The notes under the pieces are model-generated. The model did not search any database and was not told the DNA's origin. It worked only from the letters and a program-made list of their open reading frames with translations. The translations under genes and the position numbers were made by a program. DNA of 64,000 nt, taken from Pyxidicoccus xibeiensis. GTDB lineage: Bacteria > Myxococcota > Myxococcia > Myxococcales > Myxococcaceae. The stretch covers positions 372,001 to 436,000 of the forward strand of contig NZ_JAJVKV010000004.1 in NCBI RefSeq assembly GCF_024198175.1, in the 5' to 3' direction. Positions 54,244-62,752 of the stretch are shown here, piece by piece; position 1 is the stretch's first letter, and each line of letters opens with the position of its first letter.

Positions 54244-54992
54244 GGTGGTACGAGAGACACGTCGACGCCAGCCTGACACGGTGGTCCCTGGGAGCGCTGT
54301 CCTCCCGCGAGTCCGCCCGCCTGCTGCGCCACGCTCATGCCTGCAAGCCCTGCGGCGCCCGCTACGAGCGGTGGGTCCGGGCGCACCGCGCGCTGGAAGG
54401 TGGCGATGTGGACGCTCCCTCCTCCATGGAGCGCCTCGCGCTGACGGAAGGTGGCCTGGAGGCCGTCCTGGCCGCCGCGACCCCCGCGGAGGCGCCGTCG
54501 CGGTGGCCCTCGATGGCGCTGCTCGGCGGCGCGCTGGCCGCCGTCTTCGTGGGCCTGGTGGTGATGCCTTCCACCACTCAGGACGAGTTCGTCTCCCGAG
54601 GTGAAGGCACGCCGCCACCCGCCGTGGCCCTGCGGGTCTTCTGCGCCGCGGCCGGCCAGCCCCTGCGCGAGCTGCACGCGGGCGAGAGCTGCCGGGCGGG
54701 AGCGATGCTGGCCTTCGCCGCCGGAGGCAATGCGCCCTACACCCACGTCGCCATCCAGGTGCGCGGCACGAAGAGGGCCGAGGTGACGGCCGGCCCGTTC
54801 CTCCTGTCGGGCGCGGTGGGCAAGGAGGGCCCCCTGGAGCTGACCGTACCCATGCCCCAGGCCGCCGGGGTGGTGGAGGTCACCGCCGTCTTCGCGGACA
54901 GCCCGTCCGCCACGCTGGCGGCCCTGCGCGGTGAGCAGCACAGCGAGGCGGTGGTACTCAAGCAGGAGGTAAGGGTAGAGGAAGGGCCATGA
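54240..54992 (+). CDS. Zinc-binding (ZAS-like) transmembrane anti-sigma factor
   Basis: 250 residues from ATG 54240 (ATGA overlap with the sigma gene). The N-terminal ZAS motif H-x3-C-x2-C (HAHACKPC) sits near residue 38. A linker leads to one transmembrane helix (LLGGALAAVFVGLVVM, about 93-110). The exported C-terminal part (about 120-250) has two Cys (VFCAAAGQPL, GESCRAGAM) and a beta-rich fold (YTHVAIQVRG), likely the sensor. Expected role: hold the sigma factor inactive until an envelope signal arrives. The gene overlaps the caspase start by 4 nt. Confidence 0.85.
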   Translation: MRWYERHVDASLTRWSLGALSSRESARLLRHAHACKPCGARYERWVRAHRALEGGDVDAPSSMERLALTEGGLEAVLAAATPAEAPSRWPSMALLGGALAAVFVGLVVMPSTTQDEFVSRGEGTPPPAVALRVFCAAAGQPLRELHAGESCRAGAMLAFAAGGNAPYTHVAIQVRGTKRAEVTAGPFLLSGAVGKEGPLELTVPMPQAAGVVEVTAVFADSPSATLAALRGEQHSEAVVLKQEVRVEEGP

Positions 54993-56758
54993 AAAAGTTG
55001 GGAGTGCTCCTCGGAGCATTCACGCTGTTGCTGGCCCCCGGCGCCGCCTCCGCGCAGGCCGTGGTGCGTCGTGCGCTCGTCATCGCCCACAACGGGAGCG
55101 ATGACCCCTCGCTTCCGGACCTGCGCTTCGCGGACGACGACGGCGTGCTGTGGGCGGAGACACTCCAGCGGCTGGGCGTGGAGACCACGCTGCTCGTGGC
55201 CCCGGACGCGGCGACGCGCGCGGGCGGCCGGCCGGTGCTGGCCGGAGCGCGCCCGCCCACCCCGGACGAGGTGAAGCGCGAGGTGGCGCGGCTGCGCGCG
55301 GCCAGCCTGGCGGACGACGAGCTGGGGCGGCAAACGGACGTGCTGCTCATCTACGTGGGCCACGGCAACACGGACGAGTCGGGGCGCGCCTACTTCACCC
55401 TCGCGGGCGGCCGGCTGGACAAGTCGAGCCTCTACGCGGACGTGGTGGACCCGCTCGCCGCGGACTACGTGCACGTCATCGTGGACGCGTGCCGCGCCTC
55501 GGGCGTGGTGGGCAGCCGCGGCGGCCAGACGGACGCGGCCGTGCTGGCGGAGCTGCGCGGCATGCTCGCGCGCGAGCAGCTCGCCACCCGCCCCACGGTG
55601 GGCGCCCTCTTCGCGGAGAGCGACGACGGCGAGACGCACGAGTGGTCCCGCATCCGCGCCGGCGTCTTCAGCCACGTGGCGCGCTCGGGGATGATGGGCG
55701 CGGCCGACATCAACGGCGACGGGCGCGTGGAGTACAGCGAGCTGGGCGCCTTCGTCACCGCGTCCCTGCAGGGCGTGAAGGGCCTGCCCGCGCGGCTCAC
55801 CCTGCATGCCTTCGCCCCCACGCGCGAGCCCCGCCGCCCGCTGGTGGGCCCCGCCCCGACGGGCCCGAGCCTCACCCTGCCCTCCGGCTTCGAGCACTCG
55901 CGCATCTCCGTGGAGGACGCGGACGGCCGCCGCCTGGCGGACGTGCGGCGCTCGGAGGACCAGTACGTGCTGCTGCGCCTGCCCGAGCGCGACGTGTACT
56001 GGGTGCGCACCCCCACGGCCGAGGCCCGCATCACCCTGGCGGAGCTCACCCAGGTGCCCCAGCTGTCGGCCCGCGAGCTCCAGGAGCGCGGCCCCGCCGA
56101 GGAGGCGCTGCGGCGCGGCCTGTTCGCGGTGCCGCTGGACAAGGACTTCTACGAGCAGTACGTGGCCGCCGCCGGCCTGGTACCGGTGGACCTGTCCCGC
56201 GCCTTCCCGCCCGCGCCGGGAGGCACGCTGCACCACCTGCCACGGCTGCTGGACACGCTGGGGTGGGACTTCGGTCTCACGGCGCTGCAGGCCCCGCTGG
56301 GGCTGGGGGTCTTCGCCGTCGGGCCCAGCGTGTCGTTCCGCAAGGAGCTCCGGCCCTTCGTCTACTACGGCGTGCGCGGCAGCTACTCGCTGACGCCGGT
56401 GGCGGCCTTCGACATCAAGACCCGCGGCGCCACGCTGCTGGCGGTGTCGAAAGACGGCATCCGCACCCACCGCGCCACGGTGCAGGGGCTTTTGGGCACG
56501 GAGGGCCTGGTGGGTCTGGCGGGCCTGCCCCTGTTCGCCGAAGCGGGCCTGGGCTGGGGGGTGCTGGGCGTGACGAGCGACTTGAAGCCCATGGCAGACC
56601 CCACCGTCTTCACCTCGCACGCGGCCGCGGGGGTGACGGCGAAGGTGGCGGGACTGCGGTGGAGGCTGGCGGCCACCGTGGCCATGGACCTGGTCACCGT
56701 CCGCGGGGACGACTTCCTGGACCGTTCCTTCGGCCTGGAGCTGACCTTCAGGCGCTGA
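54989..56758 (+). CDS. Secreted caspase-family protease with EF-hand
   Basis: 589 residues from ATG 54989, with GAGGAAGG upstream. The signal peptide ends ASA-QA. The caspase domain (about 25-235) has catalytic H125 (YVGHGNTDE) and C168 (VDACRASG). A canonical EF-hand loop, DINGDGRVEYSE, spans 240-251. The C-terminal half (about 290-589) is beta-rich with alternating hydrophobic strands and an aromatic-basic end (FGLELTFRR), suggesting an outer-membrane or propeller-like part. The export signal makes this periplasmic or surface located, unusual for a caspase. It is third in the sigma/anti-sigma operon. Confidence 0.85.
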   Translation: MKKLGVLLGAFTLLLAPGAASAQAVVRRALVIAHNGSDDPSLPDLRFADDDGVLWAETLQRLGVETTLLVAPDAATRAGGRPVLAGARPPTPDEVKREVARLRAASLADDELGRQTDVLLIYVGHGNTDESGRAYFTLAGGRLDKSSLYADVVDPLAADYVHVIVDACRASGVVGSRGGQTDAAVLAELRGMLAREQLATRPTVGALFAESDDGETHEWSRIRAGVFSHVARSGMMGAADINGDGRVEYSELGAFVTASLQGVKGLPARLTLHAFAPTREPRRPLVGPAPTGPSLTLPSGFEHSRISVEDADGRRLADVRRSEDQYVLLRLPERDVYWVRTPTAEARITLAELTQVPQLSARELQERGPAEEALRRGLFAVPLDKDFYEQYVAAAGLVPVDLSRAFPPAPGGTLHHLPRLLDTLGWDFGLTALQAPLGLGVFAVGPSVSFRKELRPFVYYGVRGSYSLTPVAAFDIKTRGATLLAVSKDGIRTHRATVQGLLGTEGLVGLAGLPLFAEAGLGWGVLGVTSDLKPMADPTVFTSHAAAGVTAKVAGLRWRLAATVAMDLVTVRGDDFLDRSFGLELTFRR

Positions 56759-56789
56759 GGGCCCTCGGCCCCACGAAGGAGACCCGGCC

Positions 56790-58673
56790 ATGGCACGCAC
56801 CTGGGGACACATCTGGCTGGTGGGGCTCGTGGTGGCCACCGGCTGCGATGACATTGACCTGGGCCAGGTCCTCAAGCCACCCCAGACACTCATCCGGCAG
56901 GACGGCGAGCCGGCGGGATTGAACTGCCCCCTCGGCGGGCGGAAGGTACGGGCAGGCCCGGACCTGGACGGGGACGGCACGCTCGCCGAGTCCGAGGCGG
57001 AGGCCACCGAGTACGTCTGCGACTCGACCATCCCCGGCATGCTGGTGCGGGTGCTGCAGCTGCTCCCGGGCGAGCCGTGCCCCTACGGAGGCCAGCGCTT
57101 CCAGGCCGGGCATGACCTGAACGGCAACGACATGCTGGAGGACACCGAGGTCCTCCGTGAGGTCCATGGCTGCTCGGAGCCGGAGACGGTGACGACGCGT
57201 GTGCGCACCGCCCTCCCGGAAGAGGTCTCCTGCGAGGCGGGCGGCTCCGCGGTGGAGGCCGGGGCGGACCTCAACCGCAATGGCACGCTGGAGGACTCGG
57301 AGCGCCAGGCACTGCTCTTCATCTGCGTGGAGCCCGCCGGGGTCCTCACCCGACAACTGGAGATAGCCACCCCCAGCCCGATTTGTCCGGCCGGGAGCAC
57401 CCGCGTGTTCGCGGGTGAGGACCTGAACCTGGACGGCGTGCTGGATGGCGACGAAATCCTCAGGGACATGTGGGTGTGCTGGCCCCTGAAGACGTTCGAC
57501 GGGACGTACACGGTGAGGGACGGGGCGGACCTCGCGGCGCTCCAGGGCATCTCCCGCATCCGGGGCTCGCTCGAGGTCGCCGCCACGTCGCTCTCGGAGC
57601 TGTCGCTGCCGAACCTGATGATGGTGGAGGGCAGCATCTTCATCCAGGACAACCCGGACCTGACGGGCGTGTCCCTTCGCCAGCTGCGCTTCGTGGCGGG
57701 GGACCTGAACATCACCGGAAACGCGAGCCTGCAGGTGCTCCACGTGGGCGACCCGAGAGGGGGGCCGGTGAAGCTGGACAGCGACCTGACGGTGGCGCGC
57801 AACGGCCGGCTCGTCACCCTGGCGGGCCTGGACGCCGTCGTCCCGGGCCGCGGCCTCAACATCATCGACAATGCGCTGCTGCGTGTCGGCGGAGCGTTCA
57901 GCTACGTGCACGCGCTGCCAGGGGACATCACCCTCCTGGACAACCCGCAGCTGCAGGCCCCGCCCTTCGTCAACCTGAAGCGGCTGGGCGGCACCCTCAC
58001 CATCACCAACAACAGTGCCCTCACCTCCCTGGAGGGCCCACCTCTGGAGTCCATTGGCAGGGACCTCGTCATCCATCGCAACGGGGGGCTGACCACCCAG
58101 CTGGGCCTGGGGACGCTCAAGTCCGTCGAGGGCTCACTCGACATCCAGGCCAACGCCTCGCTGAGGAGCCTGGGCCCGGGGCTGCGCAGCCTCACGTACG
58201 TGGGGGCCATCTCCATCGTCGACAATCCCAGCCTGGACGAAATCTACGGCGTCAGCCTTCCCCTCCGTTCGGTCGGAGCGCTCTACATCGGCGGCAACGA
58301 GAGCCTGCGGTCGCTGGATGTCTTCATGAACGTCCAGGCCGCGAACAGCGTGGTGCTCATCGGAAATCCCTCGCTCGGGAGCTTGTACGGACTCCGCAGG
58401 CTCCGGAGCGTGGGCTCCCTGCAGGTCCACGACAACGACACGCTGCTGACGCTGGCTGGAATGGACGAGCTCCGGGAGGTGAGGGAGCTCCGGGTGAGCT
58501 TCAACGGGAAGCTGTCAGCGCTGGGGATGAACCAGCTGACACGGGTCAAAGACGCCTTCTCCATCGTGGAGAACCCGAGCCTTCCCACCTGCCTGGCCAC
58601 CGCGCTCGCGGCGAAGACGTTCTGGCAACCACCCGACATCTCCCGGAACGACGACACGGCGACCTGTGACTGA
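56790..58673 (+). CDS. EF-hand/Receptor-L-like lipoprotein, array member 1
   Basis: 627 residues from ATG 56790, with GAAGGAG upstream, 31 nt after the caspase stop. The lipobox is A-T-G-C. Four Cys-flanked modules (about 38-235) each carry a near-canonical EF-hand loop (DLDGDGTLAESE, DLNRNGTLEDSE, DLNLDGVLDGDE and a weaker DLNGNDMLEDTE). They are of the type annotated DUF7151. From about 245 come repeats of DGADLAALQGISRIRGSLEV type, like the Receptor L domain (parallel beta-helix, I-x-G-x-L-x-I). The last residues hold Cys pairs (LPTCLATAL, TATCD). Probably a surface-exposed calcium-binding lipoprotein; the ligand is unknown. Confidence 0.8.
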   Translation: MARTWGHIWLVGLVVATGCDDIDLGQVLKPPQTLIRQDGEPAGLNCPLGGRKVRAGPDLDGDGTLAESEAEATEYVCDSTIPGMLVRVLQLLPGEPCPYGGQRFQAGHDLNGNDMLEDTEVLREVHGCSEPETVTTRVRTALPEEVSCEAGGSAVEAGADLNRNGTLEDSERQALLFICVEPAGVLTRQLEIATPSPICPAGSTRVFAGEDLNLDGVLDGDEILRDMWVCWPLKTFDGTYTVRDGADLAALQGISRIRGSLEVAATSLSELSLPNLMMVEGSIFIQDNPDLTGVSLRQLRFVAGDLNITGNASLQVLHVGDPRGGPVKLDSDLTVARNGRLVTLAGLDAVVPGRGLNIIDNALLRVGGAFSYVHALPGDITLLDNPQLQAPPFVNLKRLGGTLTITNNSALTSLEGPPLESIGRDLVIHRNGGLTTQLGLGTLKSVEGSLDIQANASLRSLGPGLRSLTYVGAISIVDNPSLDEIYGVSLPLRSVGALYIGGNESLRSLDVFMNVQAANSVVLIGNPSLGSLYGLRRLRSVGSLQVHDNDTLLTLAGMDELREVRELRVSFNGKLSALGMNQLTRVKDAFSIVENPSLPTCLATALAAKTFWQPPDISRNDDTATCD

Positions 58674-58728
58674 GCAGGCGCGGGGCGCACGAGGCCATGC
58701 CCTCCAGGAACAAGGAAGAGAGACAGTG

Positions 58729-60762
58729 ATGCGGTGGACGTGGATGGTCATTCTGGCGCTGGCGGCGGGCTGCGACGGCATCGGGCCGAAGGACCTCTTC
58801 AAGCAGCACCGCTCGCTCACGCGTGACGCCCTGGAGCCGGCCGGCGAGCACTGTCTCCAAGGGGGGCGCAAGTTCGAGAGCGGCCTGGACGAGAATGACA
58901 ACGACCAGCTCGACGACCTCGAGGTGGACGAGACCCAGACCCGGTACTTCTGCGTCAGCGCGCTGTCGCGCCGTCGCGAGGAGCCGGCCGGCAGCCACTG
59001 CGAGAAGGGCGGCCAGGCGGTGCAGACCGGCGTGGACCTGGACTCCAGCGGCACGCTCGAGGACGGGGAGGTGACGCACACCGACTATGTCTGCGCCACC
59101 TCGGTGCCCGGTGTGCTCGTGCGCACGCGGCCGGTGCCCCCCGGCACGCAGTGCCCCATGGGAGGACAGGTCTCCGAAGCCGGGAATGACGACAACGGCA
59201 ACCTGCTCCTGGAAGACGACGAGATTGACAGCGAGGCCCACGGGTGCACGGAGGTGGACCCGGTGCTGTGGCGGCTGAGCACGGGCTCGGGCGTGGCCCT
59301 CGAGGGCTGCGACACCACTGGCACCACCGTGAAGGCGGGACCGGACCTCAACCGCAACGGCGAGCTGGAGGACGGCGAGGTGCGAGGCGAGGCCTCCGCC
59401 TGCATCCACATCAACCAGGCCGGCGTGCTCCAGCGAGCCGTGGCCGAGGCAGAGACGTGCCCGACCGGCGGCACCCTGGTGGGCATGGGCAGGGACAGCA
59501 ACGGGAACGGAGTCATGGAGGAGGCGGAGCTCCTCGCCCGCGCATATGTCTGCCTGCCCACGCTGACATACGAGGGCAACTACACGGTCACCCGCCCGGC
59601 GGACCTGGTGGCGCTGCGAGCCGTCTCCCGCATCCGGGGCCATCTGACCATCACCGGCCCCACCCTGGCGGAGCTCGTGCTGCCGGGGCTGGTGGCGGTC
59701 GAGGGCAGCCTGCGCATCGATTCGACGCAGGTCCTCAAGCGCGTGGAGCTGCCGGGGGTGCGCTTCGTGGGCCAGGCGCTGTCCGTGAACGACAACCCGC
59801 AGCTCGAAACCCTGGTCGTGGGCGGGAACCCGAGCGAGGAGGTGCCGGTTGGCACCGACCTGGTCATCAGCGTCAACCCGCGGCTCACGTCGCTGGAGGG
59901 ACTGGCAGCCGTCTCCCCTCGCGGAAGCGTCGAGCTGAGCTTCAACCCCGCCCTCGTCGAGCCGGGCGACCTGGTGAACGTTCGCGAGCCCAGGGGCAGT
60001 GTGACTGTCCACATGCACGGCGCCCTGCGGACCTTCCCGATGCCGAACCTCCGTTCGGTGGGCGAGTCGCTGACCATCAGCAACACCCGCATGCTCACGT
60101 CGCTGGACAGCCTCTCGCAGCTTTCGCACGTGGGGAAGGACCTCAGCATCGAGGACACCTTGGAAGTGGTCAGCCTGAAGGTGGCGCTCCAGTCGCTCCG
60201 GACGGTGGGCGGGGTACTCGAAATCGTTTCCAACGCCAAGCTGGAGAACCTGGGGGAGATGCCCGAGCTGACGCAGGCGGGCTCCATCCACATCCTCGGC
60301 AACGCGGCGCTCCAGGAGGTCCTCCCGATGGCCCGGTTGGAGGTCGTGCTGAAAGAGATACGGGTCATCAACAATCCGTCGCTCCATACGGTCGAGCGCT
60401 TCCCGTCGCTCCGGTATGTGAAGGAAGTCGCGCTCATCGACAACCCGGTGCTGACGGGCGTCCACGGCTTCGGCAAGGTGCGGTGGCTGAGCGAGCTGAC
60501 CGTGTTGAGGAACACCGCGCTGCAGGACCTGGAGGGCTTCCTGCTGCTGAGCGAGGTGGACATGCTCTCTGTGGCCGAGAACCCGCGGCTGACCGCGCTG
60601 AGACTGGTCGCGCTGACCGACGTGACGACGTCCTTTTCCATCAGGGACAACACGCGGCTGCCCACCTGCCTGGCCGTGTCGCTCGCGGACCGCGTCTATA
60701 GCGGCCCCCCCGACCAGCGCATCATCGAGCGCAACAACGACCAGGCGGGCTGCGGGCCATAG
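58729..60762 (+). CDS. EF-hand/Receptor-L-like lipoprotein, array member 2
   Basis: 677 residues from ATG 58729, with GGAAGAG upstream; the frame from 58666 adds non-signal sequence. The lipobox is A-A-G-C. Five Cys-flanked EF-hand-like modules are present (DENDNDQLDDLE, DLDSSGTLEDGE, DDNGNLLLEDDE, DLNRNGELEDGE, DSNGNGVMEEAE); the third and first have degenerate position-5/6 residues. The Receptor-L-like part starts near 300 (GNYTVTRPADLVALRAVS). It differs from member 1 by one extra module. The 55-nt gap to member 1 carries no clear terminator. Confidence 0.8.
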   Translation: MRWTWMVILALAAGCDGIGPKDLFKQHRSLTRDALEPAGEHCLQGGRKFESGLDENDNDQLDDLEVDETQTRYFCVSALSRRREEPAGSHCEKGGQAVQTGVDLDSSGTLEDGEVTHTDYVCATSVPGVLVRTRPVPPGTQCPMGGQVSEAGNDDNGNLLLEDDEIDSEAHGCTEVDPVLWRLSTGSGVALEGCDTTGTTVKAGPDLNRNGELEDGEVRGEASACIHINQAGVLQRAVAEAETCPTGGTLVGMGRDSNGNGVMEEAELLARAYVCLPTLTYEGNYTVTRPADLVALRAVSRIRGHLTITGPTLAELVLPGLVAVEGSLRIDSTQVLKRVELPGVRFVGQALSVNDNPQLETLVVGGNPSEEVPVGTDLVISVNPRLTSLEGLAAVSPRGSVELSFNPALVEPGDLVNVREPRGSVTVHMHGALRTFPMPNLRSVGESLTISNTRMLTSLDSLSQLSHVGKDLSIEDTLEVVSLKVALQSLRTVGGVLEIVSNAKLENLGEMPELTQAGSIHILGNAALQEVLPMARLEVVLKEIRVINNPSLHTVERFPSLRYVKEVALIDNPVLTGVHGFGKVRWLSELTVLRNTALQDLEGFLLLSEVDMLSVAENPRLTALRLVALTDVTTSFSIRDNTRLPTCLAVSLADRVYSGPPDQRIIERNNDQAGCGP

Positions 60763-60827
60763 CCCCCAAGCGGGCCACATCGGCGAAGCGGGCCCTGGGG
60801 TGGAGGCCCGCACGGAAGGACGGAGCC

Positions 60828-62714
60828 ATGCGTTGGATGTGGATGGCGGTGCTCGCACTGGTGACAGGCTGCGATGACATCAAGCTGGAGGACCTCGTGA
60901 GACAGCCCGAGGCGCGCACCCGCGTTGCCTCGGAGCCGCCCGGGGAGCACTGCCCTCATGGCGGACAGGAGGTGCTGACGGGCCTGGACCACAACGACAA
61001 CGGCGCGCTCGACGATGCCGAGGTGACGGGCACCGAGTTCCTCTGCCTCACGCCCATTCCCCATGTGCTGGTGCGGGTGCAGGCGGTGCCTCCCGGGGAG
61101 CAGTGCCCCCTGGGGGGCCAGGTCTCCCGCGCGGGGAACGACACCAACGGCAACGGCGCGCTGGAGGACAGCGAAATCACCCGCGAGGCGTATGGCTGCA
61201 CGCAGCCGGAGCCGGTGGTCACCCGCGTGCGCGTGCCAAGACCCCCGGCCTCCGCGTGCCCCATGGCGGTGACGGTGGTGGAGGCAGGGCCGGACATGGA
61301 CGGGGACGGCGCGCTGGACGACAGCGAAGCCCGGGCCCGCCTCGAGGTGTGCGCGGAAGCCCGCCAGGTCCTCTCGCGACTCTCCCCGGAGCCCGCGGGC
61401 GCGCGGTGCCCCGCCGGAGGCACGCAGGTGGTGGCGGGCGCGGACGCGAACGGGGATGGCGAGCTGGGCGAAGAGGAGGTGTCCGCGGGGGTGTACGTGT
61501 GCCAGCTGCAGCACACCTACCAGGGGCACTACATGGTGCAGAGCGCGGCGGACGTGGCGGCGCTGCAGGGCATCTCCCGCATCCGCGGAAGCCTCTTCGT
61601 CCTGCGCACCGGGTTGACCGAGGCAGTCGTCCCGGGCCTCGCGGTGGTGGAAGGCGAGGTGACAATCGCGGGCAACGAGAAGCTGACGCGCCTGGAACTG
61701 CCCGACCTGCGCTTCGTGGCGGCGAGCCTCAGGGTGACCTCCAACCCCGTGCTGGAAACCCTGATGCTCGGCGGTTCCTCGCACGAGCGGGTGTGGGTGG
61801 GGGAGGACCTGGATGTGACGTCCAACCTCCTGCTGAAGAGCATGGACGGGCTGAAGTTGGCATCTCCTCGCCGCAGCGTCTACCTGAGGAACAACCCCGT
61901 GCTGACGTACACCCTGGGAGAGGGGGGACTCCAGGGCGTCGAAGCCCTCGGTGACACGCTCATCGTGCTGAACAACGACGCGGTGACGTCCCTTCCCTTC
62001 CCCAACCTCCAGCGGGTGGGCGGCTCCGTGCAAATCGAAGACAACGACAGCCTGCAATCCCTCAGGGGGACGGGCCTGTGGTTCATCGGCATGGGCTTCC
62101 ATGTCTCTGATAACGATGCGCTCCAGGACCTGTCCGGGCTGGAGAAGCTGGAGGTCGTCGCCGGCCCGCTCAGTGTCTCAGGCAACGACGCACTGCGCTC
62201 CACCGAGGGACTGGTGGCGCTCGGCCACGTGCGTGGACTTGGCATCATCTCCAATGCCGAGCTGGAGTGGGCGGGAGACCTGCCCAACCTGCGGAGCATC
62301 CACGTCGAGCTCGACGTCCGCTACAACCCGAAGCTGCTCGGCTTGCGCAACCTGGGCAGCCTCCAGTCCGTCTCCCAGGTGCGCCTGCACGACAACCCGC
62401 TGCTGGCGGAGGTGTCGGGACTCGCGAAGGTGACAGACCTCGCCATCCTGTCCGTGCAGCGCAATGGAGCCCTGACGAGCCTGGCGGGCCTGACACACCT
62501 GCGCGAGGTGGGGAGCCTGAGCTTGTTCGAGAACCCGGAGCTCGCGAGCTTCGGCCTGGGCAGGCTGGAGCGGGTGAGAGACGAGTTCCAGGTCATCCTC
62601 AACCCGAAGCTGCCCACGTGCCTGGCCACGTCGCTCGCGGCGGCCGTGTACACGGGCCAACCGGCCCTGCTGCGCATCCGGGACAACGACGACGGTGCCA
62701 CATGCGGCAACTGA
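60828..62714 (+). CDS. EF-hand/Receptor-L-like lipoprotein, array member 3
   Basis: 628 residues from ATG 60828. The lipobox is V-T-G-C. Four modules with loops DHNDNGALDDAE, DTNGNGALEDSE, DMDGDGALDDSE and DANGDGELGEEE; one module (ACPMAVTVVEAG) lacks the usual Gly-Gly after its Cys. The Receptor-L-like part begins around 230 (GHYMVQSAADVAALQGIS) and ends in LPTCLATSL and GATCGN. It is closest to member 4 in the first 60 residues, suggesting a recent duplication. 65 nt separate it from member 2. Confidence 0.8.
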   Translation: MRWMWMAVLALVTGCDDIKLEDLVRQPEARTRVASEPPGEHCPHGGQEVLTGLDHNDNGALDDAEVTGTEFLCLTPIPHVLVRVQAVPPGEQCPLGGQVSRAGNDTNGNGALEDSEITREAYGCTQPEPVVTRVRVPRPPASACPMAVTVVEAGPDMDGDGALDDSEARARLEVCAEARQVLSRLSPEPAGARCPAGGTQVVAGADANGDGELGEEEVSAGVYVCQLQHTYQGHYMVQSAADVAALQGISRIRGSLFVLRTGLTEAVVPGLAVVEGEVTIAGNEKLTRLELPDLRFVAASLRVTSNPVLETLMLGGSSHERVWVGEDLDVTSNLLLKSMDGLKLASPRRSVYLRNNPVLTYTLGEGGLQGVEALGDTLIVLNNDAVTSLPFPNLQRVGGSVQIEDNDSLQSLRGTGLWFIGMGFHVSDNDALQDLSGLEKLEVVAGPLSVSGNDALRSTEGLVALGHVRGLGIISNAELEWAGDLPNLRSIHVELDVRYNPKLLGLRNLGSLQSVSQVRLHDNPLLAEVSGLAKVTDLAILSVQRNGALTSLAGLTHLREVGSLSLFENPELASFGLGRLERVRDEFQVILNPKLPTCLATSLAAAVYTGQPALLRIRDNDDGATCGN

Positions 62715-62752
62715 GGAGTGGGGCGGACGGCCTTCACAGGAGGAACTGCACG